DNA of 64,000 nucleotides from Bacteroidaceae bacterium (GCA_017965425.1 JAGCPY010000020.1:1-64000); one strand, 5' to 3'. Counted from the first letter of the stretch, positions 25,569 to 34,002 are shown. A program made the numbers and translations. The notes: generated by a model from the sequence alone, not told the origin.

Positions 25569-27779
25569 TCAAATGCGGGTAACGCCCTTGACTCCGCGCA
25601 CGCCTTCGAGCTTTTGGATGAGCTGGCGCAGACGTGTGGTGTCGTCGAGCATGATGGTCAGAGTGCCTGAGAAGAGGCCATCGTGGGAATCGATGGAAAT
25701 GCTGCGCAAGAGGAGCTTCTCGTCTTTGGAGATGATGCTGGTGATGTTGTTGACGATGCCGAGGTCGTCTTGCCCCACGACACGCAGGGTTACACCATAC
25801 TGGCTTGCTCCCTTGCCGGCCCAACGGGCATCCATGATGCGGTAGCCGTAGCGTTCATGCAAGGCAGGCGCATTGGGACAATCGCGGCGATGGATTTTGA
25901 TGCCCCCACCGGCGGTGAGGAAGCCGAAGATCTCGTCGCCATAAACGGGATGGCAGCAGCGGGCCAAGGAGTAGTCGATGCCACTCAGGTTCTTGTCGAT
26001 GACCAGCACATCACCTTTCTTCGAGGTCGCTTGTTCGGCATCGAGGTGAGCCTGATAGGCTTCGGCACTCATTGTCTGCGAGACCAGCTCGCCACGGTCG
26101 TGACGTTGCTGTGTGAGGTAAGCATCCATGACCTGTGACGGCTCCAGCACACCTTCGGCAAGGGCTTTGTAGAACTCTGTCACGACTTTGTAACCCAACC
26201 TGTGCATGGTGTGCATGAGGGTGGCCTCGTCAATGTCAATCTTGCGGTTCTTGAACTTGCGCTCCAGCTCTTCCTTGGCGAAGGCCGCCTGTGTGGCTGC
26301 CATCTCCTTCAGCGCCTGCCGTATCTTGGAACGGGCACGGCTGGTCTTTGCGACGGAAAGCCAATCCTGCTTGGGGTATTGGTTTGCATGGGTCATGATT
26401 TCCACCTGGTCTCCGCTCTGCAACACTTGGCGCAGAGTGACCATCTTGCCGCCGATGCGGCCTCCCGTGCATTTATTGCCCACCTTGGTGTGAATGGCGT
26501 AGGCAAAGTCGAGGACGGTGGCTCCCTGTGGCAACTTAAAGAGATCGCCTTTCGGCGTAAAGACAAAGACCTCGTCTTCGTAAAGGTCCATCTTGAACTG
26601 GTCCATCAGCTGGAGGTCATCGCCTGCTTCCAAGGCGCTTCGGATATTCTGGAGCCACGATTCCACGCCAGCCTCGCCGCCTTTCACGCCTTTATAGCGC
26701 CAGTGGGCAGCCAATCCGCGCTCTGCCACTTCGTCCATGCGTTCGGTGCGAATCTGCACTTCCACCCACTTTCCCTCGGGTCCCATGACTGTGATATGCA
26801 AGCTCTCGTAGCCGTTCGACTTGGGGATGGAGAGCCAATCGCGCATACGCTTGGGGTTGGGCTGATACATGTCGGTGATGATGCTGAATACCTGCCAGCA
26901 GTCTTGTTTTTCCCTTTCGAGCGGCGAGTCAAGAATGATGCGGATGGCAAAGAGGTCATAGACACCCTCGAACGGACACCGTTGCTTCTTCATCTTTTGC
27001 CAGATGCTGTGGATGCTTTTCGTCCGGCCTTTCATGTGGAAATGCAGGCCTGCCGCTTTCAATTTTTCTTCGATTGGCAAGATGAACCGCTCGATGTAGG
27101 CATCACGGCTCTTCTTGGTTGCATTGAGTTTCTCCTTGATGTGATAGTATGCATCGTGCTCCAGGTACTTCAACGAGAGGTCTTCGAGTTCGCTTTTCAA
27201 CTTATAGAGTCCGAGTTTATGTGCCAGCGGAGCGTACAGATAAGCAGCCTCGGAGGCCACTCGCCGTCGGGCATTGTCGTCCTCGGCATCCTTGATCTGG
27301 CGCATGAGGCAGACGCGGGAGGCGATGACGATGAGGATGACACGCATGTCCTCGGCAAACGACAGCAACAGTTGTCGGAAGTTCTCGCTCTCGACGATGG
27401 GGTTCTTCTCATAAAGCTCGTGGATGCGCAAGAGGCCGTGGACGATGCGTGCGACGTCGTCCCCGAAATCCTTACGGATTTCATCGATGGTCGTCTGTCC
27501 GTTGATGACCAGGCCGTCGAGCATGACCCCGAGGATGGCGCCGCGTGTAATCCCAATCTCCGTCGCCACGATGTAGGCTGTCTGAAGGTCGTTCAACAGC
27601 GGGTGAAGTCCAAACACGTCGCGTTGCATGGCTGGCGTCTGGGCAGCTGCGGTCAGGTAGTATTTCACCTTATTATAATCATCGGCCTGCAACTCGGCAG
27701 ACGTCAGACGCAAAAGGTCTGCCGTCAGCGTTGTCATCTGCTGGCGTTCGGAGCTTGTGAGGATGGTCTTTTCGTCCAT
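25569..27779 (-). CDS. RelA/SpoT-family (p)ppGpp synthetase with degenerate hydrolase domain
   Basis: 736 aa with the full RSH layout: HD-like region (about 45-190), synthetase (about 245-360, YDLFAIRIILDS and RMRDWLSIPKSNGYESLH near 300-318), TGS (about 395-455, VFVFTPKGDLFKLPQGATVLDFAYAIHT), a helical/Cys region (LARCCHPVYGDEIFGFLT) and C-terminal ACT (about 660-736). The hydrolase site is damaged: where active enzymes have LLHDVVEDT this has MLDGLVING (about 87-95), and the RLHNMR motif reads RVCLMR (about 156). It is therefore probably synthetase-only, as in RelA, and a separate hydrolase is expected elsewhere in the genome. The synthetase keeps the R-x-R/K-D form seen in bifunctional enzymes. 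Confidence 0.88.
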   Translation of the reverse strand: MDEKTILTSSERQQMTTLTADLLRLTSAELQADDYNKVKYYLTAAAQTPAMQRDVFGLHPLLNDLQTAYIVATEIGITRGAILGVMLDGLVINGQTTIDEIRKDFGDDVARIVHGLLRIHELYEKNPIVESENFRQLLLSFAEDMRVILIVIASRVCLMRQIKDAEDDNARRRVASEAAYLYAPLAHKLGLYKLKSELEDLSLKYLEHDAYYHIKEKLNATKKSRDAYIERFILPIEEKLKAAGLHFHMKGRTKSIHSIWQKMKKQRCPFEGVYDLFAIRIILDSPLEREKQDCWQVFSIITDMYQPNPKRMRDWLSIPKSNGYESLHITVMGPEGKWVEVQIRTERMDEVAERGLAAHWRYKGVKGGEAGVESWLQNIRSALEAGDDLQLMDQFKMDLYEDEVFVFTPKGDLFKLPQGATVLDFAYAIHTKVGNKCTGGRIGGKMVTLRQVLQSGDQVEIMTHANQYPKQDWLSVAKTSRARSKIRQALKEMAATQAAFAKEELERKFKNRKIDIDEATLMHTMHRLGYKVVTEFYKALAEGVLEPSQVMDAYLTQQRHDRGELVSQTMSAEAYQAHLDAEQATSKKGDVLVIDKNLSGIDYSLARCCHPVYGDEIFGFLTAGGGIKIHRRDCPNAPALHERYGYRIMDARWAGKGASQYGVTLRVVGQDDLGIVNNITSIISKDEKLLLRSISIDSHDGLFSGTLTIMLDDTTRLRQLIQKLEGVRGVKGVTRI

Positions 27780-27831
27780 TGAGGATTGCTATTTTCGAGT
27801 GTACGACAAAGGATAATCACTTTTTCACCCG

Positions 27832-27839
27832 CGAAGGTA
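27832..27839 (-). promoter_or_regulatory. -7-like element of the rel gene
   Basis: TACCTTCG on the minus strand, one mismatch to consensus, 52 bases before the start at 27779. Confidence 0.35.
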
Positions 27840-27858
27840 CACTTTTTCCTCCAAACAT

Positions 27859-27890
27859 TTGTTACGTTTCATGCTTTTTTAGTACTTTTG
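27859..27890 (+). promoter_or_regulatory. promoter of the DUF4301 gene
   Basis: TTG (27859-27861), a 21-base spacer and TACTTTTG (27883-27890). The start codon is 39 bases downstream. Confidence 0.5.
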
Positions 27891-27929
27891 GGCAGAAAAT
27901 TGAACTTTAATAACATAAACGAGCTACAC

Positions 27930-29447
27930 ATGTTATCCACAGAAGACAGAAAGCAACTGGCCGCAAAAGGCATCAGTGAGCAACAAATCGAGAGTCAGCT
28001 ACAACAATTCCGGGAAGGCTTCCCCTATTTGCGACTCCGCGCAGCGGCTGGCGTCGGGAACGGCATCTTCTCACCCTCAGACACCGAATGCCAAGCCCTT
28101 GTCGAAGCCTGGGATGCCTACAAGTCAGAAGGCCACCACATCACCAAGTTCGTGCCCGCAAGCGGTGCAGCCTCACGCATGTTCAAGAACATGTTTGAGT
28201 TCCGCGACGGCGATGCCGACGAGCCCACGACAGACTTCGAGAAGACATACTTTGACAGCATCCATCAATTCGCTTTCTTCCCGGCGCTCGACGATGCCTG
28301 CCAAGTCCTGTATGGCGAAACGGCTGACGAGTTGATGGAAGAAAGACGATACAAAGATATTGTAGGTGCCATGCTTGATGAAGAAGGACTGAACTACGGC
28401 CAATTGCCGAAAGGGCTCCTTCAGTTCCACGCCTATGAGGACACCGCCCGCACTCCTCTTGAAGAGCACCTCGTGGAAGCAGCTCTTTACGCAGCGTCCG
28501 ACGGGCGTGCCGACGTCCATTTCACCGTCAGCGCCGAACACCGCGAGCTCTTCGAAGAATTGGTGCAACGGGTAAAAGCAGACTATGAGAAGAAGTTCGG
28601 CATCCAATATACGGTTTCGTTCAGCGAACAGAAGCCGTCAACAGATACCCTTGCGGCTACGTTGGACAACGAGCCGTTCCGTACAGACGACGGACGCCTG
28701 CTGTTCCGACCAGGTGGCCACGGCGCTCTCATCCAGAATCTTTCAGATTTGGAAAGCGAGGTCGTCTTCATCAAGAACATCGACAATGTGGTGCCCGACC
28801 GTCTGAAGCCAGCTACGACCCTGTGGAAGCAGGTCATCGCTGGTGTGCTGGTGAACGCACAGCGCCAAGCATTCGATTATCTGCGCCGTCTCGACGAGGG
28901 CAACTGCGGCAGGGCCGAGTTGGAAGAGATGTGCCACTTCCTGCTTCATGACCTTTGTACGGAAGTGCCAGGCATCTCCGACCTGCCGGAAAAGGAACTC
29001 ATCGCCACCCTGAAAGCGAAATTCAACCGTCCAATGCGCGTCTGTGGCATGGTGAAGAATGTGGGCGAACCCGGCGGGGGGCCGTTCCTCGCATTCAATG
29101 CAGACGGAAGCGTCAGCCCGCAAATTCTTGAAAGTTCACAGATCGACACCCACAATCCGGCATATATGGCCATGTTCCAGGGAGGTACACACTTCAACCC
29201 GGTGGATCTCGTCTGTGCCATCCGTGACTATAAGGGCAACCGTTTCGATTTGCCACGCTATGTGGATCCTGCCACTGGCTTCATCTCCTTCAAGAGCAAG
29301 AGCGGCAAGGAACTGAAGGCACTCGAATTGCCAGGCCTCTGGAATGGTGCCATGAGCGATTGGTGCACCATCTTCGTCGAAGTGCCGCTCGAGACCTTCA
29401 ATCCAGTCAAGACCGTCAACGACCTCCTGCGTCCGCAACATCAGTAA
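27930..29447 (+). CDS. DUF4301 family protein
   Basis: 505 aa, cytoplasmic, with no signal or membrane segment. The text KFVPASGAASRMFKNMFEF, LLFRPGGHGALIQNLSDLESEVVFIKNIDNVVP and VKNVGEPGGGPFLAFNADG is that of DUF4301, a family of Bacteroidetes. The GGHGALI and KNIDNV patterns recall nucleotide-sugar pyrophosphorylase-like folds (UTP-glucose-1-phosphate uridylyltransferase relatives), so a nucleotidyltransferase activity is a fair guess but unproven. The start at 27930 is preferred to earlier in-frame ATGs because the promoter lies between them. A long hairpin follows the stop. Confidence 0.85.
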   Translation: MLSTEDRKQLAAKGISEQQIESQLQQFREGFPYLRLRAAAGVGNGIFSPSDTECQALVEAWDAYKSEGHHITKFVPASGAASRMFKNMFEFRDGDADEPTTDFEKTYFDSIHQFAFFPALDDACQVLYGETADELMEERRYKDIVGAMLDEEGLNYGQLPKGLLQFHAYEDTARTPLEEHLVEAALYAASDGRADVHFTVSAEHRELFEELVQRVKADYEKKFGIQYTVSFSEQKPSTDTLAATLDNEPFRTDDGRLLFRPGGHGALIQNLSDLESEVVFIKNIDNVVPDRLKPATTLWKQVIAGVLVNAQRQAFDYLRRLDEGNCGRAELEEMCHFLLHDLCTEVPGISDLPEKELIATLKAKFNRPMRVCGMVKNVGEPGGGPFLAFNADGSVSPQILESSQIDTHNPAYMAMFQGGTHFNPVDLVCAIRDYKGNRFDLPRYVDPATGFISFKSKSGKELKALELPGLWNGAMSDWCTIFVEVPLETFNPVKTVNDLLRPQHQ

Positions 29448-29458
29448 GGTGAACTCCA

Positions 29459-29520
29459 TGAAAGGTTGAAACGTTGATGTAAATGCCCAAGTGGGAAACC
29501 TTCAACGTTTCAACTTTTCA
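29459..29520 (+). terminator. hairpin after the DUF4301 gene
   Basis: Arms of 19 bp with one mismatch: TGAAAGGTTGAAACGTTGA (29459-29477) and TCAACGTTTCAACTTTTCA (29502-29520), loop 24. No T-run follows. Confidence 0.6.
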
Positions 29521-29548
29521 ACGTTTCAAGAAATAGGGCAGTAAAAAT

Positions 29549-29579
29549 TTGCGTATTCGCACAAATCGCCGTATCTTTG
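29549..29579 (+). promoter_or_regulatory. promoter of the tRNA gene
   Basis: TTG (29549-29551), a 20-base spacer and TATCTTTG (29572-29579), a very good match to the Bacteroidetes consensus, 22 bases before the tRNA. Confidence 0.65.
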
Positions 29580-29601
29580 CAGCCGCAAATCACAAAAGGA
29601 T

Positions 29602-29675
29602 GGTTCCGTAGCTCAGCTGGATAGAGCAACAGCCTTCTAAGCTGTGGGTCTTGGGTTCGAATCCCAACGGAATCA
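29602..29675 (+). tRNA. tRNA-Arg (anticodon TCT)
   Basis: The cloverleaf can be drawn in full: acceptor GGTTCCG with CGGAATC plus discriminator A, D arm GCTC/GAGC, anticodon arm ACAGC with loop CTTCTAA and GCTGT (anticodon TCT at 29636-29638), and T arm TTGGG-TTCGAAT-CCCAA. The CCA end is not encoded. It reads AGA codons. Confidence 0.95.
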
Positions 29676-29681
29676 CTGGAA

Positions 29682-29712
29682 GGAAAGAGTCTTTTTAGAT
29701 TCTTCCTTTTTT
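29682..29712 (+). terminator. terminator after tRNA-Arg
   Basis: GGAAAGAGTC and GATTCTTCC pair with one bulge and one G-T pair around a TTTTTA loop, followed by TTTTTT. Confidence 0.7.
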
Positions 29713-30001
29713 ATTTTCAGCTACTTACAGAAATAATAATACCCCTACAGGTTGTCAAATAATCATGATGTAACCTTTAGGATATGAAGATTCATGCCTA
29801 TTTTTGCCTATTTTTGTACTGCCGTGAAACTAAAACACCCTGCAAAATGACCCTAGACCTTTATTCTAACAGAAACGTCTCGAGGTTTTCCTTGCCAAGC
29901 AGTTGCAGTCAATTTATCGACAACTACAGAAAAAGTTCAAGAACAATCAAAAAAGTTCGGGAACTCATTACAAAGTCACCACAAGTGAACGCCGAAGAGT
30001 A
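29713..30001. other. gene-poor stretch after the tRNA
   Basis: I see no supported gene. A 79-codon frame (29784-30023) has Ser/Arg-rich, non-protein-like text and overlaps the next gene's end. A 10-base direct repeat, GCCTATTTTT, stands near 29796-29815. No attachment-site duplication of the tRNA 3' end was found. Confidence 0.5.
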
Positions 30002-30373
30002 TTATTTTCCCTCATCTAAGTAGTCTAAAAGCTCTATGCTGCCAGCTTCCGTTTCAAGGCCAGGCATCGGCGCTTTCTCAACAATCCGTGTGTGACCACC
30101 TCTCTTCTCAACATAGAAATGCACGGTTGCTCCTGTATAACTGCGGAAAACCACTTCATACGCCGAGTCATTTTCTTCTCCCATCTCCAAATACATCAAG
30201 GATGGGTTTTCTGACGCAAAGCTCCAGTCGTACGTGCTATGGCAATAGTTGTTTACTCCTTCATACGCCATTTCTGACGTTATCTCTTCTGGTTCTGACG
30301 AATCTGCCTGGCTATGACGGCACGCACACAAAAGCAAAACCATCGATAAGATTGAAAAGACAATTTGTTTCAT
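30002..30373 (-). CDS. putative lipoprotein of unknown function
   Basis: 123 aa. A lipoprotein signal is present (MKQIVFSILSMVLLLCAC, acylated Cys probably C18). The mature part is acidic and probably a small beta fold (MAYEGVNNYCHSTYDWSF, EVVFRSYTGATVHFYVEKRGGHTRIVE). The family is not recognised. It stands alone, with no clear promoter consensus directly upstream. Confidence 0.6.
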   Translation of the reverse strand: MKQIVFSILSMVLLLCACRHSQADSSEPEEITSEMAYEGVNNYCHSTYDWSFASENPSLMYLEMGEENDSAYEVVFRSYTGATVHFYVEKRGGHTRIVEKAPMPGLETEAGSIELLDYLDEGK

Positions 30374-30415
30374 ACGATATGTCTATTGGTTCGAGCGTGA
30401 TTGTATTATTGAAAG

Positions 30416-30610
30416 TTACAAATTCCTGTCGAGTACTTCACTTACATCGGCCGTTTCCACTTGTGGCCACCAACGGCTGATGAGTTCGCACACGACTATG
30501 CCCGCAGAAGTCGTCAGACTGTGCAGGTAACTACCGTCAACTGTAGAGTACGTATGACAGGTAAGGAGAAGCTGTTGATGTGTAGGAATGTCTGTATTTT
30601 CCGTTTGTAA
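30416..30610 (-). pseudogene. possible C-terminal gene remnant
   Basis: On the minus strand an open stretch of 64 codons, without ATG and bounded by stops, ends at TAA 30416-30418. The text is protein-like (HTYSTVDGSYLHSLTTSAGI, CELISRWWPQVETADVSEVL) but no family was recognised. It lies in the 268-bp gap between the lipoprotein and the carbonic anhydrase gene. Chance openness cannot be excluded. Confidence 0.25.
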
Positions 30611-30641
30611 TCATGTGTATTATCTTTTATTATACAATTGA

Positions 30642-31193
30642 TTACTCCTGAAGAATCTCTTCCAATTCTCCCGTTTCCGAATCAATAATAAAGCCACGGA
30701 CAACGATGTCCTTTGGAACGAGGGGGTGGCTCTTGATGGTCTCTACCGTCTTGCGCACAGACGTTGGTGTGTCCTTGAATCCTTCTAACCAGTGGTGCAG
30801 GTCTATTCCGCATTTTTGTATCGTGTCAAGCGTTTCATCCGTCACTCCACGGGCAATCATCTCGTGACGGAAATGGTCGAAGCTCATGTGGCAGGCTCCG
30901 CAATGGGAGTGAGCCACCACCATGATCTCTTCCACTCCCAGCTCGTAGATGGCCACAATTAGGCTGCGCATCGCTGAGTCGAAAGCCGAGATAACCAAGC
31001 CGCCTGCGTTCTTGATAATCTTGGCATCACCGTTCTTCAGCCCCAACGCTGCTGGCAACAACTCTGTCAGTCGCGTGTCCATACAAGACAATACTGCCAG
31101 CTTCTTGTCGGGGTACTTATCCGTGATGTATTTCTCGTAGCCTTTCTGAGCTACGAACGTCCTGTTGTACTCAATAATTTGGTCAATCATCAT
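30642..31193 (-). CDS. beta-carbonic anhydrase
   Basis: 183 aa. It hydrates CO2 to bicarbonate using zinc. The ligands are visible: C37 in SCMDTR (with D39 and R41 forming the Asp-Arg dyad), H95 and C98 in HSHCGAC. The length and the early CxDxR motif place it in the short clade of beta enzymes (YtiB-like). The C-terminal part has VPKDIVVRGFIIDSETGEL. The start MMIDQIIEYN is well placed. It lies 15 bp after the DUF1294 fusion gene on the same strand. Confidence 0.92.
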   Translation of the reverse strand: MMIDQIIEYNRTFVAQKGYEKYITDKYPDKKLAVLSCMDTRLTELLPAALGLKNGDAKIIKNAGGLVISAFDSAMRSLIVAIYELGVEEIMVVAHSHCGACHMSFDHFRHEMIARGVTDETLDTIQKCGIDLHHWLEGFKDTPTSVRKTVETIKSHPLVPKDIVVRGFIIDSETGELEEILQE

Positions 31194-31208
31194 TGTTTTT
31201 ATATTGGT

Positions 31209-31805
31209 TCATTTTGTCTTTAATCTTGGCTTTACCGGGTCTGTGAGCCTGGTGATACGGTCATATTCTACTGTCAGAACTCCCTTAACGTTTTTGAAAT
31301 ACTGCATCGTCTCCTCAAGCGACTTTGCTTCAGGCTTCTTCAGAGCCATTCCATTGATGAATTTGTAGTCATAGACAACCTCGCAATTGTATTCCTTGAC
31401 AGCCTTCAGCAATGGGTTTTTACCCACTTTCTCTTCATACAACACAAGGAATACGTTTGGGGAATGTTCTGGCTCATACAAATGTTCATGAATGGGAGCA
31501 GATAAGGTTCCCGCCTGCTTGGTCTTGCATGAAGTCAACAAGAGTACTGCTATCTGAGCAAACAGTATCAGAGGAATGCCGTACTTGAACTTTTTGTGCA
31601 TAGTCTTATGATGCCATACTCTCATGCCTAACCAAGCCCCTATACTGCCTCCAAGCACAGCCAGCCCTAATAGAGCCGCCTCTCTTATTCGCCATTTAGC
31701 CTTTTTTGCCTTCCATTTGTCTATTCCATACGTAAAGAACGTAGCCACATTGATCACTGCAAGATAGATGAGTATGTGTTGAGTTAATTCCATAGATTCT
31801 TTCAT
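31209..31805 (-). CDS. DUF1294 membrane domain fused to a C-terminal inhibitor-I9-like domain
   Basis: 198 aa; ATG at 31805 or 31793. Residues about 6-95 are a DUF1294 unit: helix, YGIDKWKAKKAKWRIREAALLGLAVLGGSIGAWLGM, HHKTMHKKFKYGIP, helix. Normal DUF1294 proteins end there (about 90 aa). Here the last helix runs into TSCKTKQ and a separate 95-residue domain (NVFLVLYEEKVGKNPLLKAVKEY, VVYDYKFINGMALKKPE, VKGVLTVEYDRI) whose beta-alpha-beta pattern resembles subtilisin propeptide/inhibitor I9 domains. The LLLTSC text also resembles a lipobox, so the C-terminal part may derive from a lipoprotein. The function is unknown. Confidence 0.65.
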   Translation of the reverse strand: MKESMELTQHILIYLAVINVATFFTYGIDKWKAKKAKWRIREAALLGLAVLGGSIGAWLGMRVWHHKTMHKKFKYGIPLILFAQIAVLLLTSCKTKQAGTLSAPIHEHLYEPEHSPNVFLVLYEEKVGKNPLLKAVKEYNCEVVYDYKFINGMALKKPEAKSLEETMQYFKNVKGVLTVEYDRITRLTDPVKPRLKTK

Positions 31806-32012
31806 TCCTTCATTTTTTACTAACTAATTGGACTTTACAATCTATCACATGCGGTTGGACGTCTGCGTCATGGATTTGCAAAACAAAAGCAAACAAAGAA
31901 TATGAACCTCGATTAGAGTATATCCCCAATAACTACGCGATTCCCAAGGCCCCATCATCATGGCCGATAATGAACGAAATAATAAAAGAAACGACTTTCG
32001 CGGTTCGACGAT
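31806..32012. other. short gap without a supported gene
   Basis: A plus-strand open stretch reads IPNNYAIPKAPSSWPIMNEI but has no start and no recognised family. Nothing else is supported. Confidence 0.35.
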
Positions 32013-32402
32013 TCATGTCAGCCGCTCTCTGTCCTGCCTGTAACCCGCTACGCTCCTACTTTGTTCAGTTGCAGTAAGTGCTTTGCGCCCAGCTTCCGTC
32101 ATCAGCCCACGTGCTTCGAGGTCTCGACATCTTTGTCTATTCAGTTCTGTCCAATGGCTCCCTTTCCGTCGGGGTGACAGGCGTTGTGCCAGGCGCCCGT
32201 CGGGCAGTTTCTTCAAAATGGAGTCAATCCACCCGAAGCAGAGCGCCTCTTCCACGATTTCGAGGTATGGGAGCGTGTCGGGCCTGGGCACCTTGGACCT
32301 GTTGCAAGCAACCCAACACGACTGCGCTGAGCAATGGTTCTGCATGAGCCACTCCCTCAGTTGCTTCCGATTTATGAAGGTCAGGAGATTCGTCACTTCC
32401 AT
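32013..32402 (-). CDS. YdeI/OmdA-like protein, C-terminally shortened
   Basis: 129 aa. The N-terminal domain of the YdeI/OmdA family is clear (REWLMQNHCSAQSCWVAC, YLEIVEEALCFGWIDSILKKL, RRKGSHWTELNRQRC, LEARGLMTEAGRKAL). Relatives are about 190-200 aa and continue with a second helical domain that is absent; the last residues (EQSRSVAGYRQDRERLT) are unlike it. The gene is probably a truncated remnant, though the remaining part could fold. It lies 7 bp after the CAT-like gene. Confidence 0.65.
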   Translation of the reverse strand: MEVTNLLTFINRKQLREWLMQNHCSAQSCWVACNRSKVPRPDTLPYLEIVEEALCFGWIDSILKKLPDGRLAQRLSPRRKGSHWTELNRQRCRDLEARGLMTEAGRKALTATEQSRSVAGYRQDRERLT

Positions 32403-32409
32403 ATTGTCA

Positions 32410-33036
32410 TTATTTGGGACTTATGGTGTTCAGTGTCTGCTGCAGTCGTTCGAGGAAGAGGGCGGCTTGCTGGCCATCGAACTGGACATGATGGAATTGC
32501 AGGGAAATCGTTAGCGTGATTCTGAACCAACGCCGTTTGAATCTGCCCCATACGAGGAAGGGGTTGTTGTAGATGCCCGTATATTGGTTGACGATGCAGT
32601 CCAGCTCCGTGCCCACAACGGCCGATGTCCCGACGATCATGGCATCATCGTCATTGACATCCCGGCAACTTGTAGCCGACTCCTTCGTAAGCTTGTCATA
32701 ATCAAGCCCAAATTGCTGTAGATTGTCGCAATAAGGGACATCGCAGTTGCTGATGCCTCCTTGCACGTTGTCCACAATCACATTGATGCCCAGCCGGTCG
32801 AAGCGGAACAGCTTTCCATCCTTTGGCAGCAAGTAGAATTCCGGGACCTGGCTGGCAGCTTTGCCAATGCACCAGCACAGGAGCATGTTGAACTTCAGCC
32901 CTTGTCGCTGGCTCACCCGACGAAGATGCGTCACATCAAAAGTCTTCACGAGCGTCACCATCGGCATCGGTGACTTCATCCACAGTTCAAATGCCTGTGC
33001 CCTGGAGGTTTCTTTAGGGTCTATTTCCTGTTTCAT
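32410..33036 (-). CDS. chloramphenicol acetyltransferase-like protein
   Basis: 208 aa, typical CAT trimer subunit length. The family features are an early FELWMKSPMPMVTLVKTFDVT, FNMLLCWCIGKAASQVPEF and the catalytic HHVQFDGQQAALFLERLQ (HHxxxDG, His near residue 183). Several substrate-pocket positions are unlike classical type A enzymes, so resistance to chloramphenicol is uncertain; many genomes carry CAT-like enzymes with other acyl acceptors. It lies 52 bp after the XRE regulator gene on the same strand. Confidence 0.85.
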   Translation of the reverse strand: MKQEIDPKETSRAQAFELWMKSPMPMVTLVKTFDVTHLRRVSQRQGLKFNMLLCWCIGKAASQVPEFYLLPKDGKLFRFDRLGINVIVDNVQGGISNCDVPYCDNLQQFGLDYDKLTKESATSCRDVNDDDAMIVGTSAVVGTELDCIVNQYTGIYNNPFLVWGRFKRRWFRITLTISLQFHHVQFDGQQAALFLERLQQTLNTISPK

Positions 33037-33088
33037 GACGTTTCTCCTATATCAGTCTCAAATATTTTTAATCTCTACTAACCTTATT

Positions 33089-33430
33089 CTAACTCTGAAA
33101 AGTCTTGAGCCATTCTGCGCATTCATCGGCAAGTAAAGCGATTAGTTTCATGTAGTAGGTGTTCAGTTCAGCAGTAGTTCTCCTGTTCAATCCTGCCATC
33201 TTGTGTTGAAGTGAGAGCAGAATACGAAGCATTCGACGAGTAAATTGCTCATCGTCAAAATAACTGATAAGAGCAACGATATGCTTGTAAGGACAAAGTC
33301 GGTGCCCACATTCCCATGCATTATAGGTTGCCTGAGATATGTCTAGGGAAAAGGCTATCTGTTCTTGAGTTACGCCTTTTCGCTGCCGAGCTTGCAAAAG
33401 GGCAGATGAGAAATCATGGAGCATGTTCAT
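33089..33430 (-). CDS. XRE-family DNA-binding protein
   Basis: 113 aa. The N-terminal helix-turn-helix is standard (LLQARQRKGVTQEQIAFSLDISQATYNAWECG, about 11-42). The C-terminal 55 residues are helical with no ligand domain recognised. Its start overlaps the stop of the PH-domain gene (ATGA), so the pair is co-translated. It could regulate that gene or the CAT-like gene downstream. Confidence 0.8.
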   Translation of the reverse strand: MNMLHDFSSALLQARQRKGVTQEQIAFSLDISQATYNAWECGHRLCPYKHIVALISYFDDEQFTRRMLRILLSLQHKMAGLNRRTTAELNTYYMKLIALLADECAEWLKTFQS

Positions 33431-34002
33431 TGATCACCTCCTTTCAGATAAAAGGGCATAAACTCGTCTGGTTCGCTTACACTTATTGCAATCGGTAAGC
33501 CTTTATTGCGGTATATCAAGAACACTTTCTTAGGATCGGTAACATACGAAAGGAAAGTCCCGATTCCTTTTGTGCGGAACCATCCAATATATCCGAACAC
33601 ACCACCTACACCCAGCAGTCGGATTGATGTCGACGCACCAAACAAGCCTGCTTTATATTTGAATCCACTACTCAACACCTGAACAGAGCCTTTGCCGTAT
33701 AACCGCGTTTGTTCATCTATTCTCTCTATATGATCAATGTTTTCGTAAGGAATCCGTATCGTTCGTAAAAGTGTCCGAATGCCTATGCCCTCATCATCGG
33801 CGATGATATACATGGGGAAAAAGAAGAAACATGAAATTGCTGTGATAAACAGAATCGCAGTAACGATGATAGCCCATGTCACGTTCATCCCCTTGGAAAC
33901 ATAATAAATCTCTAACGAGATAGCAATCATAATCGCCACGAAAAAAAAGGTGGTAATCCACTTTGTTCCTTTACTTTGCGAACATTCATAAATAGTTTTC
34001 AT
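33427..34002 (-). CDS. membrane-anchored bacterial PH-domain protein
   Basis: 191 aa. Two transmembrane helices (about 15-34 and 42-62: AIIVTAILFITAISCFFFFPM) precede a beta-rich domain (IIADDEGIGIRTLLRTIRIPYENIDHIERID, KVFLIYRNKGLPIAIS) of the bacterial PH type. A glycine-rich insert (GVGGVFGYIGWFRTKG) lies between strands. The role is unknown; such proteins often act in envelope stress or cytoplasmic sensing. A TACCTTTG promoter lies 34 bases upstream. Confidence 0.7.
   Translation of the reverse strand: MKTIYECSQSKGTKWITTFFFVAIMIAISLEIYYVSKGMNVTWAIIVTAILFITAISCFFFFPMYIIADDEGIGIRTLLRTIRIPYENIDHIERIDEQTRLYGKGSVQVLSSGFKYKAGLFGASTSIRLLGVGGVFGYIGWFRTKGIGTFLSYVTDPKKVFLIYRNKGLPIAISVSEPDEFMPFYLKGGDQ

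Noticed and set aside
26202-27782. 526-aa plus-strand frame opposite rel
   Set aside because: Antisense shadow of a clear RSH gene; the text is repetitive in Val, His and Asp without motifs.
29602-29675. tRNA-Arg as an integration site with a nearby integrative element
   Set aside because: No integrase gene and no second copy of the tRNA 3' end were found in the following 8 kb.
29784-30023. 79-aa reading frame after the tRNA
   Set aside because: Composition is Ser/Arg-rich and unlike a protein family, it overlaps the lipoprotein gene end, and it has no promoter match.
32410-33036. Chloramphenicol resistance determinant
   Set aside because: The catalytic HHxxxDG is there, but much of the substrate pocket differs from classical CAT enzymes, so only a CAT-like enzyme is claimed.
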